Positions 25,980 through 36,476 of a stretch of 64,000 bases of DNA are shown here, piece after piece; within the stretch, counting starts at the first letter, position 1, and each line of letters starts with the position of its first letter. The translations under genes and the position numbers were made by a program. The stretch is from positions 620,001 to 684,000 of the forward strand of contig CM016928.1 in the NCBI GenBank assembly GCA_006247105.1, given 5' to 3'. The notes under the pieces were generated by a model, which was not told where the DNA came from, made no database searches, and saw only the letters and a list, made by a program, of their open reading frames with translations. This DNA is from Giardia muris (taxonomy: Eukaryota > Fornicata > Diplomonadida > Hexamitidae).

Positions 25980-28900
25980 TTAGTGCACTATTTCGAGATC
26001 ATCGAGGCGGGTGTTCAATTCCGCGCGCGCAACGGCGTTGCTCTCGAGGAGGCCCCCGTTTGCCCCCAGGGTGAGCTGCTCTATGGCATGGGCGAGCCCG
26101 GTCGCCGACAACGTTTCGGGGTCATTGGCCGCCACCCGTCCATGAACGTACTGGTCGGTCAGGCGCGCGAGCCGGTCGGCCTCGAGCTGTTCTCGTCGCT
26201 CCTCCCGGCGCTCGTCTAGTCGCTCAATCGCCTCTTCTAAAGGCACGCTTGTAGAACGTTGAGCACCCGGCCGAGGAAGTCCTAGTGGCAATGACTCGCT
26301 GGGTCGAACAGGTGCCATCCCATCCTCAATATCGGTAAGGAGGAGGCTCTTGGCCATACTCGCGTCTGTTGGTGTCGCACTCTCACCAGAAACGTCCGCT
26401 GACCCGCGACGGCTGTGCCCCGCTCGAGTGAGCAAATCCTTTGCGGCCGATTTGGAAAGAGCACGAATGGAGCCACTTCCAACCTCGCTCCCGCTTCGCG
26501 AGCGCAGTAACTTGACTCGCAGCTCTTGAACCTCAATCTCTAGGCGTGCCTTCTCTTCAGACACACGTGCGAGTTGCTCCTGCGCCAGGCCACTGCTCCG
26601 CTCGTACTCTCGCGCAAGTGTCTCATGATGGGAACGCTCTGCCGCAAGAAGACTTGTGCTTTCTCGGAGCTTCATGGTGAGATCCTGAAGCTCATCTCGA
26701 AGCTGCTGCATCTGGTCTAGTGTCGGGAGTCGCTCTATCTCGCCAGATAGATACTGAATTTGCCCCTTCAGCTCGCTGATCTGGAGTTCCTGTGCCGTCC
26801 GCGTCCCTTCGAGGCTTGTAATTGTGTGTTGAGCGGTGATCGCTCGCGTATAGAGATCAGTGCATGCCGAACGAGCTTCTTGGAGCGTAACTGCCTGTGT
26901 TTCGGCGCAAACCCGGAGGTTCTGGAGGAGCATCTGGGGAGAGGAGAGATTGACGACCAAAGCGTTTCCTGCATCCAGTCCTGTCGTCATATAGTACTGG
27001 TGCATTGAAGTGAAGTTGAGCTGGTAGAGTATGCGTGCGTAAGTGGGTTGTAGAAGGCGCGCATCGACGACTCCAATGAAGAGACGTGAGACCAAGCTCA
27101 TTAGTTTCGCGATGGCAGAGCTTTCTGCAATGCAGTAAACCTCTGATGCTTCTCTGCCGCTACCGTCTGGTAGTCGCATTTGCTCCAAGATAGATAGGTG
27201 ATTCTTAATTCCCAGATCCGTATTACTGAGCAAATGGTCAACTCCATTAACGGCTCCATAAAAGGCCGAAGGGATGCCCCCTGCTGCAGAAGTTGTCGCG
27301 AGAAGTGCGTCGAGCTTTTCAAAGTATGTCTCCCGTTGCCCAGTTTGGGAAATGAATGTATCCACGTGCTGACGGAGTATAAGCCCTGAATCGGCACGAA
27401 TGATCTGCTCTCTTGCGCACGAAAGCCGGTGGACAAATACGGAGGCATGAACCACGGCCTGGAGCCGCCGGCGAGCACGCATACTTCGGCGCCGTGCAAG
27501 AAGGTGAGCGTACTCAGTTGGATTCCCATCTTCAGTTACGGCGGGGTAGAGTGAGGCCTCAAGGCCTTCATTGATCCGCAAGACCTCTGCAGCAAACGCC
27601 TCGCTCCCCGAATGGAGCTTCTCGAGAATCCTCTTCTCGAGATGGAGATTACGAATCGCGAAACGGTCCGCTTCCATAACCCGTAGCAGCGCGTAGACGA
27701 CGAACGAGAAGGCTGCGACCTTTGTCTGCATTTGTTGTAGCTCCTCCGAGTATTGAGCCGCTTGTTCCGTATGGAAGTCGTTCTGGCGTGCTAGCTCGCC
27801 TTCAAGCTCGTCGATACGGCGGTCTGCCTGGCTCTGTACCTCTCTAAGGGCCTCGTTGGCACTCTGTTCTCGCTTCTTGGCGTCCGCTTCGAATACCTCC
27901 ATATCAGTAGTCGCCTTCTCGAGCCGCTCCAACAGGGCCATATTCTCCGCGGTGGCCTCTGCACGTTGTTCATCAATAGTTCGCAAAGCCCGTTGAGCGT
28001 CAGCTAGGATCGCACAAACGTCGAGGCCCCGCTGTGTCGCATAGCGCAACCGTGAATCGTTGGGGGAATCCGAAAGTCTCTGTGGAGAACGACCATGACT
28101 TTTGTGGAGCGTAAGTTCTGTGAGTGTATCAACCAGGCGTAGTGCTGCATCCTTTGCTGCCTCGTAGTCGTCCGCGCTTTGTGTGAGTGCTCCGATGCGT
28201 GCTTCTTGTGCAGCGAGGCGCTCTCCCCTCTTCTGACACTCGGCCAAGTGGGCCCGTGCGAGAGCTTGCTGTTCTACCACTTCCTGACACTTTGAGTCAA
28301 AATTACGCTTTGCGGCTACTAGTTGTGCGTTGAGAGTTGCTAGCTCATCTTCCCGCTCTCCAGTTGTCGTCTGCGCCTGGGTCAGCATCTGACCAAGGCT
28401 ACGTGCACCTTCGCTCGCCTTGTGAAGCTTTAAACAAGCCTCCCGTAGGGCATCGGCGGTACTTTGGTCGGCCTCTCGTGCATCGAAGCAGAGTCGAGAA
28501 AACGTGAGCGGAAGAGTCTCTGACGAAGTGGATCCATCACCTTCCTGAGAGGTCGGACCAAGAAGGGAGGACGACCGCAGACGTCCTATCAGCCATGAAT
28601 TGAGGTGGTTAAGCTCCTCTGTAAAAGCTCCTATGGTACCAGTGAGAAGAGCACGCATGCTTCGAAGCTGTTCTGCTTGATTTCCCGCACGCTGTCTTTC
28701 CGCTTGTAACTCAGCCTCTAAGTACATTGCACGACTGGATATTCCAGGGTAATCTAGAGCCTCAAGCTCGGCAATTCGTTGCCGCTGCTGGTCAACTAGA
28801 CGCCGGAGCTCGTCTGAAACCTCTTGCTCGCGTTGAAGTCGGTCATCCGAAGCCTTCTGAGCGGCAAGAGCTACGGTTTGACTCTCACGTAGCTCCTGCT

Positions 28901-29357
28901 GGCATCGACTCAGGTCTGCCTCAAGCGAATTAACACGGTCCTGTACCTCGAGCAACTGTTCCCCTGCCGTTTCATAACGCGCAAGGGTCTCGCATCGGTG
29001 GAGTGCCGCTCGGAGATCGTCTTCAAGCTGGTGTATCCGCTGTTGTTGATGCCGACTGCCTTCTTCAGTCTCCCGTAGCTGGCGCTCGAGGAAGAGTCGC
29101 TCTGTCCGCTCCTGAACATTCCGCTCCTGCGTTTGCATAAGACGCTGCTTTAGAATGTCGGCGTCTCGCACCCGTTCAGCGGTTCCGTAGGTGGTTCGCT
29201 GCGACAGCTCTGGCTGCACTCCAGAGCCCACAGAAACCGCGTACGTATTCCGGAACGTTGTCCCCACTCGCGTATCTCCCCGAAGGTTTCTGTAGAGCGC
29301 CGTGTGACGCTGCAAATGCTCGGACACCGGATCGCCCATCAGGATTTTTGACAGCAT
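25980..29357 (-). CDS. Large coiled-coil protein
   Basis: The 1,125-residue protein has a short non-coil head (HLQRHTALYRNLRGDTRVGTT). Long heptad coils cover roughly residues 65-560. A helical, less regular middle (about 560-830) includes ALLRVMEADRFAIRNLHLEKR. A second coil follows to about 965, then a Ser-rich tail with Arg/Glu-rich helix (EERREQLEADRLARL). No family is recognised; basal-body, flagellar or golgin-like roles are all possible. The first ATG overlaps the upstream gene's poly(A) signal. A second in-frame Met (MGDPVS) lies six codons in and cannot be excluded as start. Confidence 0.75.
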   Translation of the reverse strand: MLSKILMGDPVSEHLQRHTALYRNLRGDTRVGTTFRNTYAVSVGSGVQPELSQRTTYGTAERVRDADILKQRLMQTQERNVQERTERLFLERQLRETEEGSRHQQQRIHQLEDDLRAALHRCETLARYETAGEQLLEVQDRVNSLEADLSRCQQELRESQTVALAAQKASDDRLQREQEVSDELRRLVDQQRQRIAELEALDYPGISSRAMYLEAELQAERQRAGNQAEQLRSMRALLTGTIGAFTEELNHLNSWLIGRLRSSSLLGPTSQEGDGSTSSETLPLTFSRLCFDAREADQSTADALREACLKLHKASEGARSLGQMLTQAQTTTGEREDELATLNAQLVAAKRNFDSKCQEVVEQQALARAHLAECQKRGERLAAQEARIGALTQSADDYEAAKDAALRLVDTLTELTLHKSHGRSPQRLSDSPNDSRLRYATQRGLDVCAILADAQRALRTIDEQRAEATAENMALLERLEKATTDMEVFEADAKKREQSANEALREVQSQADRRIDELEGELARQNDFHTEQAAQYSEELQQMQTKVAAFSFVVYALLRVMEADRFAIRNLHLEKRILEKLHSGSEAFAAEVLRINEGLEASLYPAVTEDGNPTEYAHLLARRRSMRARRRLQAVVHASVFVHRLSCAREQIIRADSGLILRQHVDTFISQTGQRETYFEKLDALLATTSAAGGIPSAFYGAVNGVDHLLSNTDLGIKNHLSILEQMRLPDGSGREASEVYCIAESSAIAKLMSLVSRLFIGVVDARLLQPTYARILYQLNFTSMHQYYMTTGLDAGNALVVNLSSPQMLLQNLRVCAETQAVTLQEARSACTDLYTRAITAQHTITSLEGTRTAQELQISELKGQIQYLSGEIERLPTLDQMQQLRDELQDLTMKLRESTSLLAAERSHHETLAREYERSSGLAQEQLARVSEEKARLEIEVQELRVKLLRSRSGSEVGSGSIRALSKSAAKDLLTRAGHSRRGSADVSGESATPTDASMAKSLLLTDIEDGMAPVRPSESLPLGLPRPGAQRSTSVPLEEAIERLDERREERREQLEADRLARLTDQYVHGRVAANDPETLSATGLAHAIEQLTLGANGGLLESNAVARAELNTRLDDLEIVH

Positions 29358-29362
29358 TCACT
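29356..29362 (-). terminator. AGTRAAY poly(A) signal overlapping next start
   Basis: On the minus strand AGTGAAT begins 4 bp after the TGA stop of the helicase-RBR gene, and its last two bases are the start of the following ATG (29357). It matches the known consensus. Confidence 0.5.
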
Positions 29363-29366
29363 CAGT

Positions 29367-32300
29367 TCAACTCGTAGGATCATCGTAGATGAGGCCCTTC
29401 TCGTCAAAGACCCCTCCATGCTCAGCATTGAGGTGATCGTGAGCGCTGTCGGTATCCCTAAAGCCTTTTCCACAATGCCAACAAAAGATCTGCTTGCAGA
29501 TGCATGTCATACAGTAGCAGCCGCCTATGAACGCCACTCCATGCTTGCAACGCGGGCAACGGCGGATGTCCTTAAATATCTTGGCGTTCAAGCAAGCATT
29601 CTTCAGATGCCAGTCCTCACAGAACGCATGCATCCCTAGCTTACACTCGGGCGTGACACACTCGCATCGCATCTCCTTCTCATTCGCATTCGGATTGACG
29701 ATAAGGGGAACGGCCGGATGTTCCGGGCAGCGAGAGAAGAAGCCTCGGTAGGATAGGACGATCCCAACCTTGACGTGCACCCAGTGGTTGATAAGGACCC
29801 CGCACGTGCGATGATCAACAAAGCGTGCAACGGATGCCGCAAAAGGTGTCACGTTCCCCTTGGATATGACTATCTGACTGGCAAGAGTGAGTGATTCAAT
29901 AGCTGTGTACTCACCCAGACGAGCGACGGTCTCTCCGTCAGGATAGAACTTCCTCAAGTAGTATCGAAGTCCCTCCTCAAGGCACTCCAGACACACGCTT
30001 GTCGCTCTTATGCAGGTTCCGTCCGGACGAAGTGTTGGGATCATGATACCTGAATCGACTTTGAAGGCGCATATTCCCGCGCAAGCAATCTCATCGTCAT
30101 TGGGCGCATGGTCTCCCCGAATCTTGTCGATAAACTCCTCGGCATCATCCCTTGCTGCCTCAGGAGCGACAAGCTGGAGTGATGGGACATCAATAAGCCA
30201 CCTCTCGTGACCGGCCTCTGCCAGTCTTCGTCGGAGATGTGGGATCCGAATCCCTTGAATAGAGAGAAGCGCGAGCGGGAGGTGAAGGAGTTCGTGAATT
30301 TTTCGCCCAGGAGCTGAGAAGCGAGCTTGAGATCTCTCGTCGCCATAGAACACCCCACCTCGAACCTCCAGATGCTCTTTGGCGAGAAACTCACGGAGTA
30401 AGGGTTGTACATCCGGATGCTCGAGAGCTGCTGCAGGAAGACATGTCGTATCAGTATAGATACGAGTGGCCTTCTGCGACTCGAAGGCTCGCGTGAGTTC
30501 TTTGTCGAAGGCCATTGCTGCATGGGCTCCGCGAACACGAACGACGAGGTCTCTCCTCTGGACGCCATCTGCAACGCCCACGGACGAGATGAATACCCCA
30601 AATCTTCTTGCAATCTGACGGACCTGGTTGTGATCGTAGCAGATGGGAATGGTGAACCGGAAGACATCGATAACATCCACGGCGGGGAGTTCAAGAGGCA
30701 GCCCATCAGAGACTCTATTGGCTATATCGTATGCCGACATCGCAGTCTGCGGGAGGTAGAGGCTTGCTCCCTGTGGACCACATCTAGAGGCAGATACGCG
30801 GTCGTCTCCAATGAGCGCGCTTGCATTCCACTTCAACTGATCGAGAACTTCATCCGTCAGCACACTCGCTCCGCCATCGAGGCTTCGAACGGCCACCATC
30901 CCACTATCTACATCTGCAGTAATGCTCGAATCCTGCAGGAATAAAGTTTCCATCGTAGAGATAACATCGTTGAGCGAAAGAGGGGTGTGAAGTCCAGCAG
31001 CACCATGATCTGGACTGTACCGGATGAGCTGGAGATCATCCCCAAGTTTGAAAAGCTGCTCATTGAAATCAAAGTAGAGCATCCCTTTGTTAAAGCGGAA
31101 GAGAATCTCCTTCTCCTCCATCATAGCACCGAAGGCAGTCTCGAGGTCTTCCACCATATCCCCGCCCTCGACGACCTCCGGAGCATCACTCTGTATGGCG
31201 TTTAGATTCTCAACAAAGAGGTCGACTGTCGTTAGAGAGCTTATCCCCCTCTTGACAGTAGGATCTTCGAGAAGTGCTGGGTCCACGAGGAGGACAAGTC
31301 TCCCTTCATTCGCCCCGGTTCTGACGTTTCCACAAAGACGAGGGGAGCCCGCAACTTCGCGTCGCATGTTGAAAACAGGATTCGGAGTAGCAAGTCGATC
31401 GGCAGTCTTGTGTACCGTCAAGCGGTATTCTTCATTCCTCATCGGAGGCTGGCAGATGACCGCTACACGAATCCGTGGGTATACCCCCGGCCCATGTGTC
31501 ACAAAGTTGTTGGCAAGGAACGTTATCCCCTTTCTGTTAAGGGCGTACGCTTTCGGGACATTTTCTCGCCCGTTGATGTACACTTCGACCTCCTGTACGG
31601 TCTGGCTCGGATCAATGATCTCAACAGCTGCAGGCAGATCGGCGAGACCCGCTAAGATCGTGCGGGGTGTGAGACAGAGAACAGGCCCTGCGACGCTGAG
31701 CGCATCTTCAGCGGCTTGTCGTGCTACCGTGAAGCCGCCTGCCGCCTGGAAGCAGATATACGCCCCCACGGAGTTCAGTTCAGAAGGTGACTGCCCTCCG
31801 AGAATGAGGTAATTCGCCGCCCCGGTGCTGCCTATAGGCTGCAGGGCATTACCATACTTCCCATCAAGATATGCGCGATCCAGAAGTGCGTCAGCATAGG
31901 GGCTTCCTGTGGCGAAAGCAATCTCCCTAGATACTCGGATGCTTCCGACACGCTGTTCTGCTCCAGTAGGTGGCCAGCGATGAAGGAGCATCCCACGTCG
32001 TCCTTGTCGCGTTTCCTCAACTGAAAGAGCAATGGCCTCACCCCAAAATGCAGGAGCACCACCTGACCAGGGACTAGGATCGGCGATGACGCGCATGTCA
32101 TTGGGGAGTGCCATTTCAGCAGCGACAAGCGGTGTCCCGTTCTCTGGGCGCCTCCCCGCAAGGATGAGTCGTCGGAAGGTGAGATGATGCGCGCCCCGGA
32201 AGATCGCATTGTCTCCCATGACTCGCTCAAGTAACCGGTCAGTAAGTCCTAGAAGTGTCTCGTTGTCTAGACGGCTCGCGGTAGCGAAGGATTCCTCGTT

Positions 32301-34613
32301 CGTGATTCCTAAGAGATCCTCGAGGGTGGTGCGGACGTTCTGAGAGAGAGTTTGAACGCTCCACCGAACAAGACCCCACTCCTGGCAGATAGTGTCAATG
32401 TCACCTGTGGCCATCGCAAGGAGAAGAGCGCGAACAAGCGTCACAATATCCGACTCGGGACAGCGGTCCTGCGGCAACGTGACTTCCGCTTCAGGGTCGA
32501 CGAGCCTCGGGATCACAATTGCGTAGAGAAGGACCAAGAACGCTACCGCGTGAGCTTCGTCTCCTCCTGCAATCTCAAGGAAGAGTAGCGCATAGTCTGG
32601 AGAAAGACCCACGACTGCAGAGATACGCTTTCCATAGTCTATGATCTCACCTCGACTGCTAAGACACCCAATATTCTGAAGGTGTGTAATTGCACCGATC
32701 ACAGAATCTCGGGCGAATCCCAGGGCTTCGGCGATATTCTCGAGGAGAACACCCTGCTTGCGAGTTCGAAGAACGAGGGTTACAAGGTCCTCGGCCTCGA
32801 TCTCCCGATGGGGCCTTGCGGTCAGCCCACCAAGAGGTTCGATGCAAACAGCAGTGCCCGCACAGATACGGCCAAGACAGCCAAGTCGAAGTGTCCTTTC
32901 GGCGTGGGATATCGGTTTGACTCCAACTCGTGGTATCTGGGTTATGGGGTCGAGTATTCGGACTTCGCAATACCCGGTCTCCAGGACAGCAGCGACACGC
33001 TGGAAATCGTTCGCGCTGTCTGCCCTCTCTGGAAGAAGGACGACCTTCAGAACCCATTTGTGGAGGTCATCGGGAAGAGCTCTAGCAATGAAGTTCCTGA
33101 TCACTCTAGAGCTGTTATCACGTCCGACGCACATGATGACGAGGGTTGTTCTCTCTTGGTTTTCGGACATTTCATTGCACATATGGCGGAGCCTGCCATA
33201 GAGATCCTCAACTGAAGTGCATCCATGACTCAGCTGTGTGATGGGGTGGATGCGGGCGCTCCCTGCTAATCGCCATTCAGCGGTATTCTCAAGTCCATTC
33301 CTAGAATTGTAGAATGACCGGGCGAGATCTGCAGACCCTGTGGCTCCAGGATAAAAGACCACGATGTCTCCACGCTCCGCGTTGCCCGTATACATCCGAG
33401 CGATGATATCGATGAGCTCCCTCTGAACAACCTCCTGCAGGGCGTTGATACCAGGAAGGGTGACAGCCCTCGAGGTGACCGTGTACACCGAAGGATCGTC
33501 AAGTACGAATAATTCTGCTCGGCCATCATTCAGGAAGTCGGGAACTGGACCTGTCGCAAGAAGAGTCGCAGACGGGAGAGTGTCCTGGATTCTACCTCTG
33601 GAACGGAGAAGTGCCCAGAGGATATCCGTATCGCTTCTACACAGGTGCGCCTCGTCAAGGATGAAAGTTGCGACCGCTCCGATGCCTGGGAATGATGCAG
33701 AAAGGCGGATGGCCGTGTCGTAGTCCAGAAGACACAGTTTGGGAATGTCTGGATGCTGCCCATTGAGGGCGTCCCGGACCAGCTGTTCGACATCCCCAAC
33801 TTTCGGGACAACGCCTCCAATGGAGGAGAGGACTATTGATATGGGTCTGGCACTGACGGCAGCGTTTAGGGATTGGACGAGGATGACGATTCGTGGGCCA
33901 CCCTGACAATGAATGAGTTCGGTAAGGAACGTGGGGATGCAGGGGACAAGGCCGCAGCCAGCGGGTCCCGAGACAATAAGGAATTCCGGACGACGATTCA
34001 TACAGACGTCAAGAACTTCGGCTCGGAGCCGAAAGGCTGGGAGAGGGAGGTGGGTCGGATGGCAGTTGATCAAGACTTCCTCCGGCTCATGGGACGCCAG
34101 GCGCATGGCTGTGACGGCGAAGCTCACGCCTAACCTCCAATCAGGCCAGGATGCGATGCGTACCATCGACCTACCAAGAACCCTCTCGGACCTGCGCATT
34201 CGGTCGAGCATGTATTCTCGAGAGAAAGTTACCACATTACTGAACCTGTCAATCGTGCTGTAGAACGGCCTCCTATGCGTTTCGAGAACGCGTATCGCAT
34301 AGCGGAGGCCTCTCCAAAGGTCCATAAACTCCACAACGGTCCTGGAGTAATGCAACACTCGATTGCCGTCCTGGTCCTCCATGAGGATGATGTCACAGAA
34401 GAGCCGCTGGACATCCAGGGGAAGCGCGGGGTAGTTCTCCAGCTCCAAAGAGAAACCGTATTCCCGAGTGAAGAGGTCAGCAAGAAGGGCCGCAACATTC
34501 TCTTCGCCGTGCCCTCTCAGAGCGTCCCTGACCATCTCTCGGTAGTCACGCAACCCTTCCGCCGCAAATTCCTCTTGCGGCTGCGGCGCGTCGGGTGACA
34601 AGCCTGGAACCAT
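29367..34613 (-). CDS. DEAH-helicase-like / RBR E3 ubiquitin ligase fusion
   Basis: The 1,748-residue protein joins two modules. The N-terminal half has a DEAH-helicase fold: VSGPAGCGLVPCIPTFL at the Walker A site (the GKT Lys/Thr replaced by Leu-Val), DEAHLC, SATLLATG, and a C-terminal helicase domain region. A winged-helix-like segment and about 700 poorly recognised residues follow. The end is a RING-between-RING unit: CVTPECKLGMHAFCEDWH resembles the IBR, then RING2 CPRCKHGVAFIGGCYCMTC with the catalytic Cys after GG, then FCWHCGKGF. Plant DEAH11/12 proteins share this order. It probably ubiquitinates through a Cys-thioester, while ATPase activity is doubtful. The start follows CAAATAA. 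Confidence 0.8.
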   Translation of the reverse strand: MVPGLSPDAPQPQEEFAAEGLRDYREMVRDALRGHGEENVAALLADLFTREYGFSLELENYPALPLDVQRLFCDIILMEDQDGNRVLHYSRTVVEFMDLWRGLRYAIRVLETHRRPFYSTIDRFSNVVTFSREYMLDRMRRSERVLGRSMVRIASWPDWRLGVSFAVTAMRLASHEPEEVLINCHPTHLPLPAFRLRAEVLDVCMNRRPEFLIVSGPAGCGLVPCIPTFLTELIHCQGGPRIVILVQSLNAAVSARPISIVLSSIGGVVPKVGDVEQLVRDALNGQHPDIPKLCLLDYDTAIRLSASFPGIGAVATFILDEAHLCRSDTDILWALLRSRGRIQDTLPSATLLATGPVPDFLNDGRAELFVLDDPSVYTVTSRAVTLPGINALQEVVQRELIDIIARMYTGNAERGDIVVFYPGATGSADLARSFYNSRNGLENTAEWRLAGSARIHPITQLSHGCTSVEDLYGRLRHMCNEMSENQERTTLVIMCVGRDNSSRVIRNFIARALPDDLHKWVLKVVLLPERADSANDFQRVAAVLETGYCEVRILDPITQIPRVGVKPISHAERTLRLGCLGRICAGTAVCIEPLGGLTARPHREIEAEDLVTLVLRTRKQGVLLENIAEALGFARDSVIGAITHLQNIGCLSSRGEIIDYGKRISAVVGLSPDYALLFLEIAGGDEAHAVAFLVLLYAIVIPRLVDPEAEVTLPQDRCPESDIVTLVRALLLAMATGDIDTICQEWGLVRWSVQTLSQNVRTTLEDLLGITNEESFATASRLDNETLLGLTDRLLERVMGDNAIFRGAHHLTFRRLILAGRRPENGTPLVAAEMALPNDMRVIADPSPWSGGAPAFWGEAIALSVEETRQGRRGMLLHRWPPTGAEQRVGSIRVSREIAFATGSPYADALLDRAYLDGKYGNALQPIGSTGAANYLILGGQSPSELNSVGAYICFQAAGGFTVARQAAEDALSVAGPVLCLTPRTILAGLADLPAAVEIIDPSQTVQEVEVYINGRENVPKAYALNRKGITFLANNFVTHGPGVYPRIRVAVICQPPMRNEEYRLTVHKTADRLATPNPVFNMRREVAGSPRLCGNVRTGANEGRLVLLVDPALLEDPTVKRGISSLTTVDLFVENLNAIQSDAPEVVEGGDMVEDLETAFGAMMEEKEILFRFNKGMLYFDFNEQLFKLGDDLQLIRYSPDHGAAGLHTPLSLNDVISTMETLFLQDSSITADVDSGMVAVRSLDGGASVLTDEVLDQLKWNASALIGDDRVSASRCGPQGASLYLPQTAMSAYDIANRVSDGLPLELPAVDVIDVFRFTIPICYDHNQVRQIARRFGVFISSVGVADGVQRRDLVVRVRGAHAAMAFDKELTRAFESQKATRIYTDTTCLPAAALEHPDVQPLLREFLAKEHLEVRGGVFYGDERSQARFSAPGRKIHELLHLPLALLSIQGIRIPHLRRRLAEAGHERWLIDVPSLQLVAPEAARDDAEEFIDKIRGDHAPNDDEIACAGICAFKVDSGIMIPTLRPDGTCIRATSVCLECLEEGLRYYLRKFYPDGETVARLGEYTAIESLTLASQIVISKGNVTPFAASVARFVDHRTCGVLINHWVHVKVGIVLSYRGFFSRCPEHPAVPLIVNPNANEKEMRCECVTPECKLGMHAFCEDWHLKNACLNAKIFKDIRRCPRCKHGVAFIGGCYCMTCICKQIFCWHCGKGFRDTDSAHDHLNAEHGGVFDEKGLIYDDPTS

Positions 34614-34654
34614 TTATTTGAGCGCAATTTCCATTCACGCGTATCGACCTGACG

Positions 34655-36436
34655 CTAGTACATGTCTGTGACTGGGCGGACCGAGGACCGGCCTTGCTTG
34701 AGGCTGGGGAGCTCTCCGGCGCGCCTCGTTGATGTGACCGCCCCGCGGGCAGGGCTCTGGCGATTCAGCTGGCTCTTCGGGGTGTGAACCACATCTGGAT
34801 GCACACGCCCGTTCGCACCGAAGCCATATGCGAGAAGCTCGTCTCCACCCCGCCGGTCCGCGCCTGGCGTGCGCGGTGCATAGCTTTGCGGCTTAGGAAT
34901 GCGACTCGTCGTCGCGGGGACGTTGCGCGCAGGGCTGTACGTCCCTCCACGACTCGTTACTCTGTTCGGGGTCATGCTCCCGCGAGTGGAGGTCTGCGGA
35001 AGCCCTGTGGGCGTCGTCGCACGCACTCCGGACCCTGAACGGGCCGACATCGTCCCTGGAGCGAGTTTGGCGTGCCCCGATGCTGTGGGGTCATAACCAG
35101 GCGCTCGAGTCTGCTGCGTTCGAGCGGGAGAGTTCTTTAGATACTCGTCTAGTTTCTGGCGCACCTTCTCTGTCCCTGAGGTACGCCCCGCACTCTGACC
35201 CGCGCGATTCGGAGATAGGGGCCCAGAGGGAGCGCCGCGTGTCGGTGAGTTGCGCGCAGGGCTTGCATTGTACGCGGCGCGCGACGATTGCACCGTCGAT
35301 GACATCGGTTGACGTGACATCCCGGCCGAAGCATTTCTTGCGGGACTCGTCGCCGTCCCAGGGTAGCTTCCAACTCCGGCGGGGCTTGCAAGGGGAATAC
35401 TACTCGAGGGTTCTGCGTCTGTCTCTGCCGCAGACCTGGTCTGGTAATAAGATCTGATCTTCGGCTCCATCTTCAGTAGAAACTCCTGCTGCTGGCCAAG
35501 AATGGATCCGGGACGGAGGATGCGGAGCCAGGCGATGATCTCTCGGGCCGTGAAGTCGTACTTCTGAATCATGTAGAGAGCGATCAGCGTCCCAGTCCGG
35601 CCGAGCCCCGCCTTACAGTGAACGGCGACCCCGCCCTGCTCCTTGTCTGTGATCTCGATGAACTGACGGATGATCTTGTCGGCTGGGCAGGTCCCATCGG
35701 GGAAGGGAAGGTCATAGTGATGGATCCCTGCACGTAGAAAGTCTGCCCGGTTGTAGCAGGCCTCATTCAGGCGGACGACGGCGGTGACGTTGCGCGATTT
35801 GAAAAGAGGTATGTATGACGCGGGCGAGAAGGGGTGGTAGCGAAAGAAGGGGTGTGTCGGGGAGACGGGGCCTGCGAACGCTATGTACTTGTCATTGAGC
35901 ATCCAGGTCAGGTCTCCGTTCTCAACCTGTGAGTAGAAGTAGTAATCGTCGTACTTGAAAGTGCTAAGATTGAAAAGCTTAGCCTTCATGGCGCGCTCCA
36001 TGGCAAAGAGGCAGTCGCTAACGGTCATTCCATACGAACAGGGGCCGGCGCACGCGTCCCGGAACGGGACGAGGGCCGGTTGAACTTGCCGGGTGATCAG
36101 GTCAGCGATCTCAGCCGCAGGCTTCTGAAGGACACAAACCATGAAGAGACCAATAAGAACAACCGAGTTGGCACGGAAGTTGTAACCAGACCCCGAGTAG
36201 TAGACGATCCGCTTCGACTTCAGGTTGGGATCCTTCATCTTATTTGAAAGCTGAGCGAAGAAGACGTAGGTCTGCCCAAGGTTGAGAGGCCCGAAGTCGT
36301 GCTCGAATGGGTAGTAAACGAGCGTCGAGTCCGTCGAGAAGTAGTGTGTGTCGGCCGTATCCGCGACCGAACCCGTTATCGTCGCGTAGTACAGGCGATC
36401 CGGAATGAACTCGGCCGGTCGGCCTTGGATGGGCAT
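34655..36436 (-). CDS. CDC14: CDC14 dual-specificity phosphatase
   Basis: CDC14 reverses CDK phosphorylation at mitotic exit and also acts at cilia and centrosomes. Two tandem domains are visible in 593 residues: a non-catalytic N-terminal DSP-like domain, and a catalytic one with VHCKAGLGRTGTLIALYMI (Cys and Arg of CX5R present) and the downstream Gln motif LRPGSILGQQQEFL. The C-terminal 240 residues are disordered, basic and full of Ser-Pro/Thr-Pro sites (SPARN repeated), so CDK regulation is likely. The start follows GTTTTAAA and shares a 40-bp A/T-rich gap with the divergent RecQ gene. Confidence 0.92.
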   Translation of the reverse strand: MPIQGRPAEFIPDRLYYATITGSVADTADTHYFSTDSTLVYYPFEHDFGPLNLGQTYVFFAQLSNKMKDPNLKSKRIVYYSGSGYNFRANSVVLIGLFMVCVLQKPAAEIADLITRQVQPALVPFRDACAGPCSYGMTVSDCLFAMERAMKAKLFNLSTFKYDDYYFYSQVENGDLTWMLNDKYIAFAGPVSPTHPFFRYHPFSPASYIPLFKSRNVTAVVRLNEACYNRADFLRAGIHHYDLPFPDGTCPADKIIRQFIEITDKEQGGVAVHCKAGLGRTGTLIALYMIQKYDFTAREIIAWLRILRPGSILGQQQEFLLKMEPKIRSYYQTRSAAETDAEPSSSIPLASPAGVGSYPGTATSPARNASAGMSRQPMSSTVQSSRAAYNASPARNSPTRGAPSGPLSPNRAGQSAGRTSGTEKVRQKLDEYLKNSPARTQQTRAPGYDPTASGHAKLAPGTMSARSGSGVRATTPTGLPQTSTRGSMTPNRVTSRGGTYSPARNVPATTSRIPKPQSYAPRTPGADRRGGDELLAYGFGANGRVHPDVVHTPKSQLNRQSPARGAVTSTRRAGELPSLKQGRSSVRPVTDMY

Positions 36437-36476
36437 TTTAAAACTCTGTCGCAGTATTTTAAACGTACTTTTTTGA
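36437..36476. promoter_or_regulatory. 40-bp bidirectional promoter between CDC14 and RecQ
   Basis: The gap has TTTAAAA next to the CDC14 ATG and TTTTAAACG with TTTTTTG next to the RecQ ATG. Both fit the known A/T-rich Giardia initiator. Confidence 0.5.
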
